A stretch of 64,000 nt of DNA. It comes from Isochrysis galbana. Lineage: Eukaryota > Haptophyta > Isochrysidales > Isochrysidaceae. The stretch covers positions 2,557,070 through 2,621,069 of the forward strand of contig CM030934.1 in assembly GCA_018136815.1 (NCBI GenBank), in the 5' to 3' direction. Positions 53,783-64,000 of this stretch are shown here, in pieces. The notes beneath the pieces were generated by a model. It made no database searches. It saw nothing but the letters and a program-made list of their open reading frames with translations, and had not been told where the DNA came from. The stretch's first letter is position 1. Every line of letters begins with the position of its first letter. A program made the translations under genes and the position numbers.

Positions 53783-54634
53783 CAACTAACTTTATAGTCA
53801 GTTGCCGATGGAGCGCGCCGTCGCGCCCCCTCTCTCCTTCGGGCACCCCGCCGCGGGCGCCCTCCCAGTGCCCATGGAGCATGGAGAATGGAGCAGTCGC
53901 AGGCGAAGCGACCGCGTCCCCCCGCGGAGGCCGAGCAGGTGAGCGCGCTCCCCGTCGCGCCACACGGCCTGTGGCCCCGGCCACACCATCCACAGCAGCC
54001 ATGCTGTCAGAATGACGAAAGAATGCTTCCAAAAGTTCCAGTCACGAACCTCCAACAGCGCGATCCCTGAACTGTACGTCACAGGCGACTGGAACGCTCC
54101 CGGAGACGACACGAGAAGCACGACGGCAGATGACGCAGAAATACGCGCACAAACTTGGGAAGAGCAGCGGTGCTATCGACAATTCCCGCAAACAAGCTCA
54201 CCGACGGGATAGCAGGCACAAGCAAAAGCAAACTCCCAACGTTCTACGTTCTGGAAACAGGCGCTGAACAACATCCGAGAACTAGAACTCACATCCCTAA
54301 GTAAGCAGGGAGGGAGCACTCTCGCAACCCATGTGGGGCAGCCCAACACACCCAGGCCCCAAGCTAAACCCCACGTGGGCGAAGCTATGGAACAAACTCG
54401 AATGCAACGCCGTACATAATGTTTTCAAAGACTACGGAGCGAACACGCCCTATAGTACGTAGCGAAGAATGCGCACAATACACCGAGGCCGGACCCCGGA
54501 AACCGAAGAAAAAGGAAAGAAGGGGGCAGGGGAAGAGGTGGGTGGGGGGAGGGGCAAGACAAGGGCGGTGTAGATAGTAAAGGGGAGTCCCATAACTCGT
54601 AGGTGTGTAGCCCAGAATCTTCAGATGTTTTTTT
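53783..54634 (+). mobile_element. LINE copy, internally deleted, both ends present
   Basis: Starts CAACTAACTTTATAGTCAGT, then ORF1 (ATG 53808; MERAVAPPLSFGHPAAGALP) for about 200 bp. It jumps at about 54008 to an endonuclease fragment (ELYVTGDWNAPGDDTRS, the GDxN motif), then degenerate pol sequence (LWNKLECNAVHNVFKDYG, about 54385) and the 3' tail (CACCGAGGCCGGACCCCGGA, AACCGAAGAAAAAGGAAAG) ending CTTCAGATG plus 7 T. It is a third deletion pattern within the family. No target duplication was recognised. Confidence 0.75.
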
Positions 54635-55537
54635 CGTATGGGAGGGGGGGGGGGGGGAGAGATGAATTGGTTTAGTTGGTGGGAAGCCCAGAAATTTCAA
54701 CCTAAGCTATCCTTGAGGCACAAAGGCCAGAGTCCTACGAATGCATGGAAATCGTAGGACGCTGTCCTACAAGCTGTAGGACGGGAACTGGCTGACCGTA
54801 TTTTAAGAGCCATCTTTTCGGCGATATCACCTACTAGTCAAAGCGAAGGTGGGATTCTTCCAACGCCTGAAGGTTCAGAGAGAGCGACTAGGACTACACG
54901 CCCCGAGCAACAAACATCTTCCCAAAATGATCGCTCCTCTATCTATACTTAGTCGACAAAGAATTCAACTTGGAGATTTCGGACGCCTTGCTGACGCAAG
55001 CAGCGGCGGACGGAACTCGACATCAGGAACATACCATAACTTACTTGAACACATACAACGACTCCTACCGGATGCCGGACTCTGAGGGGGCCGGTAGGCA
55101 TTACGGATAGGGACACCACTTCTCTTGCCCCCTCTATCTCACGCCCGGTCCGCGTATTAGTAAGGTGGCGCAGAACCCAAAACTGCGCTCGTGCTTGAAC
55201 CTCACTGCGCAAAGCTCACGAGAGAGCTCTGCACCTTGAGCAGCGGCCACCCAGCTCCAACGAGTTTAGGGCGGGTGCAGAGGCCGGCGCGAAATTGCGC
55301 CCACCGTTAGCTTTACGAGATCTTGGTCCGGCTAGCAGGCTAGCAATGCGCCCTTGGAGAGAGCGACGGAGCGGCGGTGGCGCCCATGGAGGCACCGCCG
55401 CCGTTTCACCTGGGGTTGTTAGCACAAAGCGTGGCTAGGTTGTGCCGCGGCGTGCTGCAGCGGGCGTGCGGCTGCGGCACGCCCTGTGCGACAGCGCGCC
55501 GTATCGCACGCGTCATCATGAAAACAAGAAGCGGCAG
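54635..55537. other. no gene seen; TAGGAC repeat
   Basis: After a G run, 54743-54790 (AATCGTAGGACGCTGTCCTA, AAGCTGTAGGACGGGAACTG) matches the minus strand of 38605-38650. The plus frame 54849-55085 is not recognisable. The remainder is the 3' side of the minus-strand gene below. Confidence 0.4.
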
Positions 55538-57421
55538 TCAACCAGATCGTCCGCATGTTACACGTCTCGTCCTCATATTGCAAGACGGTGCGCATGTTGT
55601 CGGAACGCTCTCGCTTAGAAGTTGGTCTAAAAGCCCGCTCACCACCAGCTTGTGCTGCTCGAGGAGTAAGCTCTTAGCCGCAGCCTCGGCCTCCAAGAGA
55701 TTCGTCAACTCTTTGCTGCTCTCCGGAGGCTTTGTCCGTGCTTCCCGTAGTGAGGCGAGTTGTCCTCGAGCACCGTGCACGTAATGAAGTGATTCAAGCG
55801 CCTCGATAGCCTTGTCCACGTTCAGTTGATGGTGCATGAATTCCGCTTCTTCCTGTGAGCGGCGCGCTTTCTGCGCCTCGATGACGCGCCACATGTAGCG
55901 GACTATCTCTTCGGAAGCGGCTGCGAACGTGGACGCCATATCGACAGACACCTCCCAACCAATGAGAAATTCTGGGGTGACTGCACGAGCCCTCTTCAAG
56001 CTTCCTCGCGAGCAGCCAGAAAGACGACCGACGTGCCGAGTCACGAAGAGCTTGTCGTATAACTCTCGCTTCGCCGACACTTCCGTCTCCATGAGCATCT
56101 TGAGCTCGTTGCTCTTGTGAAGAGCGTTGGAGCTTGTTTTCCGCAGCGAGGCAAGTTGTTCTTGAACACCGGATACATAAGGTACTTTCTCAAGGGCCTC
56201 GATGGCTCTCTCTATGTTTTGGTGGTGGTCCGTCAACTCCGCCTCTTCTTTGGACCGGCGCGCCTCCATCGCCGTCACAGCTACCCGCAGGCGACTTTCC
56301 AGGCCCGCAAAGGCAGCCATGCACGCCTGGACCATGTCGTCGGATACCTCCCACTTGAGGAGACTCTCTGCACGACTGGCGTTGTCAACGTCTTTGATTG
56401 GACGAGGCTGCGAGAGTTCGTCACCGCCAGCCGAATCTTGGACAGTGCCCGGCACAGCTTGGGCAGGGAGCTCGCGGCTAGGGATTTGCTCGTATGGTTG
56501 CACCACCTCGGCTTCATGGACGGTATCTAGCGTTTCCTCTGTATTGGACTCGATACTACTGGTGTACCCACCCAATGGAGCATCAGGTATTTGACACACG
56601 CCAGCTGAATCGCGGACGCCATCCGGAACATCGTGATCACATAGCTGCTCGCGCAAGTGGACCTCGTCGGCTTCGCAGGTGACATCTGACGCATCCTCAT
56701 CAGGAAGCTCCTCGCACGCTTCGGCTTTTGCGAAGGCCTGATTGAATCTCTTCTCCGCCTTCTCAAACCCCTCAACATCGGGTCCAATCTCGTCGCACTT
56801 GTACCAAAGCAGGCAGTCCTCATCCTCGATCGTGTGGACGCGAAGGAGCAGGAGTTCCTTCGTCGAGGTCAAGCTCAAGATGTACCCCTGCATCTCGAGC
56901 ACCCTGCGCACCTTTGACGTGTCGGCGGCCGAAGGAAGTTGATATACTTTTTGGCGTTGCGTTGTTTTGGCTCGTCGTCGGCAGAGCCACATCTCCCTGG
57001 CTCGAATGGCCCCTCGATGGGTGACGCCTTCTACACTCCCATGCCGAGCAGCAGAGCCACGCGATATGGGTTCGGCATTTTGGCTGCTGACACAATGGTA
57101 CAGATCGATGTCCTTCAACGGACGTTTGCTCGTTCTCGATGTGCCGCAACGGCGGAACTTGATGGTTGAACCTGACGAGTCATCAGCGGCCGTATACCCA
57201 ATGGCTCCACTGACTGATGGCAACGGCGGGGACTGCGATTGGTCTGGTTGATCTTCCCCGGCTGGCCCATGCTGCGGCTGCCGAGACGTCATCAGCAAGT
57301 GGTCTGATGGATCCAATGCTGGCTGGATGGTAGCGAGTACGGCGACCCGATCGACGGCATCGATGGGCGTGGTGCAACAGCGCTCGCCCTTCCAGCGGAG
57401 GCGCACGCGTGGGTACTCCAT
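55538..57421 (-). CDS. unrecognised coiled-coil protein, intact arm of inverted duplication
   Basis: Single frame, ATG at 57421 (MEYPRVRLRWKG), 627 aa. Residues about 130-250 are the only globular-looking part: RRAKTTQRQKVYQLPSAADT, RRVLEMQGYILSLTSTKELL, LWYKCDEIGPDVEGFEKAEK and RFNQAFAKAEACEEL; the last stretch loosely recalls a WGR-type domain, which I rate as weak. Then comes an acidic linker. From about residue 390 two related coiled-coil blocks follow, each with WEVS-D-x-F-AA, an ARRSxEEAE helix, (I/A)EALE, QLASLR and a basic end; they look like an internal duplication of about 115 residues. The frame is also open upstream to 57553. A near-identical but frameshifted copy lies at 60417-62279 in the opposite orientation. 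Confidence 0.65.
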   Translation of the reverse strand: MEYPRVRLRWKGERCCTTPIDAVDRVAVLATIQPALDPSDHLLMTSRQPQHGPAGEDQPDQSQSPPLPSVSGAIGYTAADDSSGSTIKFRRCGTSRTSKRPLKDIDLYHCVSSQNAEPISRGSAARHGSVEGVTHRGAIRAREMWLCRRRAKTTQRQKVYQLPSAADTSKVRRVLEMQGYILSLTSTKELLLLRVHTIEDEDCLLWYKCDEIGPDVEGFEKAEKRFNQAFAKAEACEELPDEDASDVTCEADEVHLREQLCDHDVPDGVRDSAGVCQIPDAPLGGYTSSIESNTEETLDTVHEAEVVQPYEQIPSRELPAQAVPGTVQDSAGGDELSQPRPIKDVDNASRAESLLKWEVSDDMVQACMAAFAGLESRLRVAVTAMEARRSKEEAELTDHHQNIERAIEALEKVPYVSGVQEQLASLRKTSSNALHKSNELKMLMETEVSAKRELYDKLFVTRHVGRLSGCSRGSLKRARAVTPEFLIGWEVSVDMASTFAAASEEIVRYMWRVIEAQKARRSQEEAEFMHHQLNVDKAIEALESLHYVHGARGQLASLREARTKPPESSKELTNLLEAEAAAKSLLLEQHKLVVSGLLDQLLSESVPTTCAPSCNMRTRRVTCGRSG

Positions 57422-57665
57422 CACTTCGCTCTGCAGGGCAGCGTCTGCATGCAGGGGGTGGGGGTGCGGGTGGGGAGGGGGAGGGGAAGGGGAGGGGGAG
57501 GGGGATGGGGGATGGGGGCTCTGCGGGCCTCGAGCGGCGGCGCGCGCCCACAAGCGGCAGGCAGAGGCATGGGCCAGTCGCGCGCGCAGGCGGATGGCGG
57601 GCTCGGCGCACTTGGTATCCGTGCTGTACCGTCGAGGGGGGAGGCGCGGCGGGGGGCGGGGGACC
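55560..57665. repeat. left arm of a 2.1-kb inverted duplication (right arm 60200-62280)
   Basis: Minus-strand sequence from 57665 down to about 55560 matches plus-strand 60200-62280 almost base for base through the whole coding region, including the upstream CCTCCCCCCTCGACGGTAC. The spacer is about 2.5 kb. Differences cluster at the two ends (C-termini LDQLLSESV versus LWLHSCPWG). Confidence 0.9.
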
Positions 57666-59689
<2,024 letters not shown>

Positions 59690-60163
59690 GAATGAGAGAA
59701 AGCCGCCTCGCGATCCCAAACAAAACAGAAGCATTTTTGACGGTGCGCGTAATCCAGGAACAAGTCGCTAGACATTTGCGCTTAACACTCGTGCGGGTGG
59801 GAGTTCGAGTGGGAGTGGGTGAGGAGCTGTGGAACGTCAACCTCGAGTTCCCGGGCAATGTGCAGTTTCCAATCGGCAGAGATGGACACGTCAGCTTGGA
59901 GCTTGGCAAGTCTCAACTTTCCACTCTGGCTGTATAACATGGCGAATCGTTCGACCAACCAGGCTCGTGGCTTTAAGCGAAGGCACGGACGGTTCTGGAC
60001 CGCGGGCGTGCCGATCGGTGCGCCGATTCGCAAGAAGAAGAAGGTGAACGCGATGGCGACAACGACAGAGAGAACGAGGAGGAGGAGCTGGGCGAATATG
60101 GGCCTTGGCCATCATCCGCCATCTTTCTTGGGCTCAACTGTGGGAGCCCTGCGACTCAACTGA
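59690..60163 (+). pseudogene. degraded copy of the small gene at 63299-63943
   Basis: Frames read NKTEAFLTVRVIQEQVARHL, RLTLVRVGVRVG(VG)EELWNVN, LEFPGNVQFPIGRDGHVS and, after a shift, LNFPLWLYNMANRSTNQARG and FKRRHGRFW. They align with the intact protein at the window's right end (LMLRVIHEQGARYLRLTLVQ, FELPGNSQFPISRDGYVSLA, LNFPLWLYDMADSSTNQPRG). Frame changes and an early stop at 59937 mark it as a pseudogene. Confidence 0.65.
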
Positions 60164-60416
60164 CGATGAGAGCAGCTGGCTGAGTGAGCCTCGTGCATCG
60201 CCCCCCGGTCCCCCGCCGCGCCTCCCCCCTCGACGGTACGGCACGGATACCAAGTGCGCCGAGCCCGCCATCCGCCTGCGCGCGCGACTGGCCCCATACC
60301 TCTGCTTGCCGCTCGTGGGCGCGCCGCCGCTCGAGGCCTGCAGAGCCTGCCTCCCCCTCCCCCTCTCCAACCGTACCCCACCCCCGGCGTGCAGACGCTG
60401 CAGTGCAGAGCGAGTG

Positions 60417-62279
60417 ATGGAGGAGTACCCGTGCGTGCGCCTCCGTTTGAAGGGCAGCGCCATTGCATCACGCCCATCGATGCCGTCGATCGGGTCGCCG
60501 TATCCGCGCCCACTCAGCCTGCATTGGATCCATCAGACCACTTGCTGATGACGTCTCGGGAGCCGCAGCATGGGCCAGCCGGGGAAGATCAACCAGACCA
60601 ATCGCAGTCCCCGCCGTTGCCATCACTCAGTGGAGCCATTGGGTATACGGCCGCTGATGACTCGTCAGGTTCAACCATCAAGTTCCGCCGTTGCGGCACA
60701 TCGAGAACGAGCAAACGTCCGTTGAAGGACATCGATCTGTACCATTGTGTCAGCAGCCAAAATGCCGAACCCATATCGCGTGGCTCTGCTGCTCGGCATG
60801 GGAGTGTAGAAGGCGTCACCCATCGAGGGGCCATTCGAGCCAGGGAGATGTGGCTCTGCCGACGACGAGCCAAAACAACGCAACGCCAAAAAGTATATCA
60901 ACTTCCTTCGGCCGCCGACACGTCAAAGGTGCGCAGGGTGCTCGAGATGCAGGGGGTACATCTTGAGCTTGACCTCGACGAAGGAACTCCTGCTCCTTCG
61001 CGTCCACACGATCGAGGATGAGGACTGCCTGCTTTGGTACAAGTGCGACGAGATTGGACCCGATGTTGAGGGGTTTGAGAAGGCGGAGAAGAGATTCAAT
61101 CAGGCCTTCGCAAAAGCCGAAGCGTGCGAGGAGCTTCCTGATGAGGATGCGTCAGATGTCACCTGCGAAGCCGACGAGGTCCACTTGCGCGAGCAGCTAT
61201 GTGATCACGATGTTCCGGATGGCGTCCGCGATTCAGCTGGCGTGTGTCAAATACCTGATGCTCCATTGGGTGGGTACACCAGTAGTATCGAGTCCAATAC
61301 AGAGGAAACGCTAGATACCGTCCATGAAGCCGAGGTGGTGCAACCATACGAGCAAATCCCTGGCCGCGAGCTCCCTGCCCAAGCTGTGCCGGGCACTGTC
61401 CAAGATTCGGCTGGCGGTGACGAACTCTCGCAGCCTCGTCCAATCAAAGACGTTGACAACGCCAGTCGTGCAGAGAGTCTCCTCAAGTGGGAGGTATCCG
61501 ACGACATGGTCCAGGCGTGCATGGCTGCCTTTGCGGGCCTGGAAAGTCGCCTGCGGGTAGCTGTGACGGCGATGGAGGCGCGCCGGTCCAAAGAAGAGGT
61601 GGAGTTGACGGACCACCACCAAAACATAGAGAGAGCCATCGAGGCCCTTGAGAAAGTACCTTATGTATCCGGTGTTCAAGAACAACTTGCCTCGCTGCGG
61701 AAAACAAGCTCCAACGCTCTTCACAAGAGCAACGAGCTCAAGATGCTCATAGAGACGGAGGTGTTGGCGAAGCGGGAGTTATACGACAAGCTCTTCGTGA
61801 CTCGGCACGTCGGTCGTCTTTCTGGCTGCTCGCGAGGAAGCTTGAAGAGAGCTCGTGCAGTCACCCCAGAATTTCTCATTGGATGGGAGGTGTCTGGCAA
61901 TACAGAGCGCACGTTCGCTGCCGCTTCCGAAGAGATAGTCCGCTGCATATGGCGCGTCATCGAGGCGCAGAAAGCGCGCCGCTCACAGGAAGAAGCGGAA
62001 TTCATGCACCATCAACGGAACGTCGACAAGGCCATCGAGGCGCTTGAATCACTTCATTACGTGCACGGTGCTAAAGAACAACTCATCTCATTGCGGGAAG
62101 CACGGACGAAGCCTCCGGAGAGCAGCAACGAGTTGACGAATCTCTTGGAGGCCGAGGTGGCGGCCAAGAGCGCACTCCTTGAGCAGCGCAAGTTGATGGA
62201 GAGTGGGCTTTGGCTTCATTCGTGCCCATGGGGGCCAAATCCAAAGCGAGCGCGTTCGGACCACGTGCGCAACGTCTGA
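60417..62279 (+). pseudogene. frameshifted right-arm copy of the 55538-57421 gene
   Basis: ATG 60417 opens MEEYPCVRLRLKG. A one-base loss near 60454, relative to the left arm, moves the continuation (ITPIDAVDRVAVSAPTQPAL) to another frame. An extra G in the run at 60951-60956 (five versus four G) then restores the original frame at about 60963 (SLTSTKELLLLRVHTIEDED), which stays open to 62279. The two single-base changes bracket about 500 bp. Otherwise the protein matches the left arm until a divergent C-terminus (ESGLWLHSCPWGPNPKRARS). It is a pseudogene unless the shifts are assembly errors. Confidence 0.7.
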
Positions 62280-63298
62280 CTTGCTGCATGAGGACGAGAT
62301 GAGCAACATGTGGACAATCGGGTCGGCTGCCGCTACTTGGTCTCATGATGACATTGTGTGCGTGTGTGTGTGTGCGCGCGCGCGTGTTTGTCTGAGCATT
62401 TGAGCGTATTTGCGTGCATAGGTGATCTGTAGGCCAAGTGTCTTTCTTGCCTTGTGCATCTCATCCTCGCTAGTACAAATGCTCTCCCGGAACCCGGATG
62501 GGTAGTGGATCACCTGTACCATGACCATTTCTCCACACGAATGCTCTGGATTATAAATACGTGGAACCTCGTTATGATGATGACGCCTTCCTATTGTGCA
62601 ATCTATCAATTAACCTCATTGTTGGTTGCGATGGAACGTGCTGTCGCGCCGCTCTCGTCTCCAGTCCTGACCGCCGAGCGCAGCCCCTTGCCCTTGCCCA
62701 GCCTACCCATTACACCAGCTAAGAGCAGTCGCGCTGCTTAAGCGCTTACTTAAGCGGCCGCGGCGCCACCACAATGACAATGACACTTATCATTCAATAG
62801 GCTTCTCATAGCGCTCGCAGCTTTGAACCCCACTTGCAACTCCACCCCCCCACAACTTTGCTCGCCAATGAAGCTCATACTCAAGCCCGGCTCCCGGTGC
62901 TCGCTGCGCTAACGAGCCGCTTGTGCACGCCGCCATCATTTTGATATCCATCATTGAGGCCGTTTTGCAGCAGCTTCATAGCCCAATTGCACCGACTCAG
63001 AGAGCCATACGCACATACGCGCCTACCCCGCTTCAACCGGCTCTCGATCAGAAGGCGCCCAGGGTGACATCATTGACTCAAGCAGCTGGAATGTCTCACA
63101 CGGAGGTTGGAGACTGCAAGGAAAGCGCTAGGTACCTTGCATCGGTCGTGCACGTTTCTGTGTGTCGCACCCTATTCGGCACCAAGTGCTGTCAGTCGCA
63201 GCCAGAATCATCCGCGTGTTGCTTGTTGTGATGCGCCCAGCTGCATTTACCTACGCGCGAAACGATACACAACTACGCCCACTTGACTCAGTGTTCCT
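62280..63298. other. intergenic, no gene seen; LINE-like start scrap
   Basis: A GT/GC alternating run lies at 62356-62392. At 62607-62634 a leader-like CAATTAACC...GTTGGTTGCG and ATGG (62631) open MERAVAPLSSPVLTAERSPL, a diverged LINE ORF1 start that ends at about 62741. Inverted CTTAAGCGCTTACTTAAGC lies at 62737-62756. The rest is unremarkable. Confidence 0.4.
62607..62741 (+). mobile_element. LINE 5'-end fragment (diverged ORF1 start)
   Basis: Leader-like sequence followed by MERAVAPLSS and a Pro-rich N-terminus, as in the copies at 6621, 17452 and 53808. Only about 130 bp are recognisable. Confidence 0.45.
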
Positions 63299-63943
63299 TC
63301 AGATCGAAACGGCTCTAGAGAGGTCGTTGATGCACGAGGCTCTCTCAGCCGGCTGGTCTTCCTCGACCTCAATCTCGTTAATTATATCCCAGAGCTCAAA
63401 CACGTCAGCCCAAGTAAAGGCGAATTCGTCAAGCTCCTCCTCCTCGTTCTCACTCACGTCTGGCGATTCATAATCGTTGTTGTTGTCGCCATCGCGAGCG
63501 TGGGCGGTCTTCACCTTCTTGCGAATCGGATCACCGATCGGCACGCCAGCGGCGGTCTCGAGCTGGAAGTGCATCCAGAACCGTTTGTGCCTTCGCTTAC
63601 AGCCACGAGGCTGGTTGGTTGAGCTGTCTGCCATGTCATACAGCCAGAGTGGAAAGTTGAGACGTGCCAGGCTGACGTATCCATCTCTGCTGATTGGAAA
63701 CTGCGAGTTGCCTGGTAACTCGAAATCGACTTTCCGCAGCTCCTCACCCACTCGAACTCCCACCTGCACGAGTGTCAAGCGCAAATATCTAGCGCCTTGT
63801 TCGTGGATGACGCGCAACATCAAGTTCTTCTGTTTGGGATTGTGCCTGGCAACGATGTATATGTGGCCTGCGGTCCGGCCGCCAAACTGCCAGGTGTTCA
63901 ATCGCGGGCTGTACATGTCGACCAGGAGAGTCGGGAGGCCCAT
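63299..63943 (-). CDS. unrecognised small protein, partner gene of the duplicated module
   Basis: 214 aa from ATG 63943 (MGLPTLLVDMYSPRLNTWQF). The middle is beta-rich in character: GHIYIVARHNPKQKNLMLRV, RYLRLTLVQVGVRVGEELRK, DFELPGNSQFPISRDGYVS, then a basic stretch GCKRRHKRFW and an acidic tail (ENEEEELDEFAF). A degraded copy precedes the right-arm pseudogene at 59690-60163, so this gene and the coiled-coil gene were duplicated as a pair. No family recognised. The sequence beyond 63950 resembles the 5' flank of the coiled-coil gene (GCGGCGGCGCAAGCGGCAGG), so the module may continue past the window. Confidence 0.6.
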   Translation of the reverse strand: MGLPTLLVDMYSPRLNTWQFGGRTAGHIYIVARHNPKQKNLMLRVIHEQGARYLRLTLVQVGVRVGEELRKVDFELPGNSQFPISRDGYVSLARLNFPLWLYDMADSSTNQPRGCKRRHKRFWMHFQLETAAGVPIGDPIRKKVKTAHARDGDNNNDYESPDVSENEEEELDEFAFTWADVFELWDIINEIEVEEDQPAERASCINDLSRAVSI

Positions 63944-64000
63944 GGACGATGAGAGCGGCGGCGCAAGCGGCAGGCAGGGGGGGGGGGGCGGAGGATACAG

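Overview
The window is nuclear DNA from a GC-rich, intron-bearing, plastid-bearing eukaryote, most likely a unicellular alga. The evidence is spliceosomal GT-AG introns (mostly 80-340 nt), cytosolic housekeeping genes (ribosomal protein uL1/RPL10A, eIF3 subunit k), a kinesin, a PPR protein, and a nuclear gene for a thylakoid-lumen protein whose presequence starts like a signal peptide and ends in a twin-arginine lumen signal. That presequence, the dense pyrimidine/purine microsatellites and the transposon mix suggest a secondary-plastid alga (haptophyte-like is my guess). No feature fixes the taxon.

Layout. 0-6 kb: 5'-partial three-exon gene with a DEUBAD/ASX-homology-like domain. 6.5-8.5 kb: two nested, internally deleted LINE derivatives and a 52-bp tandem repeat. 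8.56-11.39 kb: a DNA transposon with 20-bp inverted ends, a perfect 8-bp target duplication and a broken internal gene. 12.4-13.3 kb: EIF3K (minus, four exons). 13.5-17.5 kb: LINE RT fragment, 180-bp tandem array, and a 2.5-kb LINE copy with target duplication. 17.9-18.4 kb: MGQYF-like pseudogene. 19.7-20.4 kb: RPL10A, bracketed by LINE 3' ends. 22.3-23.2 kb: broken unrecognised gene. 25.4-29.3 kb: PPR protein ending in a heavy-metal-associated (HMA) domain (minus). 31.5-33.4 kb: hAT remains. 34.0-38.0 kb: nine-exon kinesin. 38.2-40.2 kb: gene remnants and a LINE that interrupts an ankyrin fragment. 40.8-42.1 kb: lumen protein (minus). 42.5-44.3 kb: unrecognised gene around a LINE endonuclease fragment. 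46.7-49.9 kb: unrecognised five-exon coiled-coil gene. 51.2-53.2 kb: Ty3/gypsy pol cut by a hAT fragment, then a tRNA-like fold. 53.8-54.6 kb: deleted LINE. 55.5-64 kb: an inverted duplication of a two-gene module, one arm intact and one frameshifted.

Much of the window is shaped by one LINE superfamily. Its copies share a 5' leader and end, on the sense strand, in an oligo(T) run directly against the target duplication. Most copies keep the two ends and lose the middle. Exon coordinates were worked out by hand from frame, splice consensus and family resemblance; no search was run.
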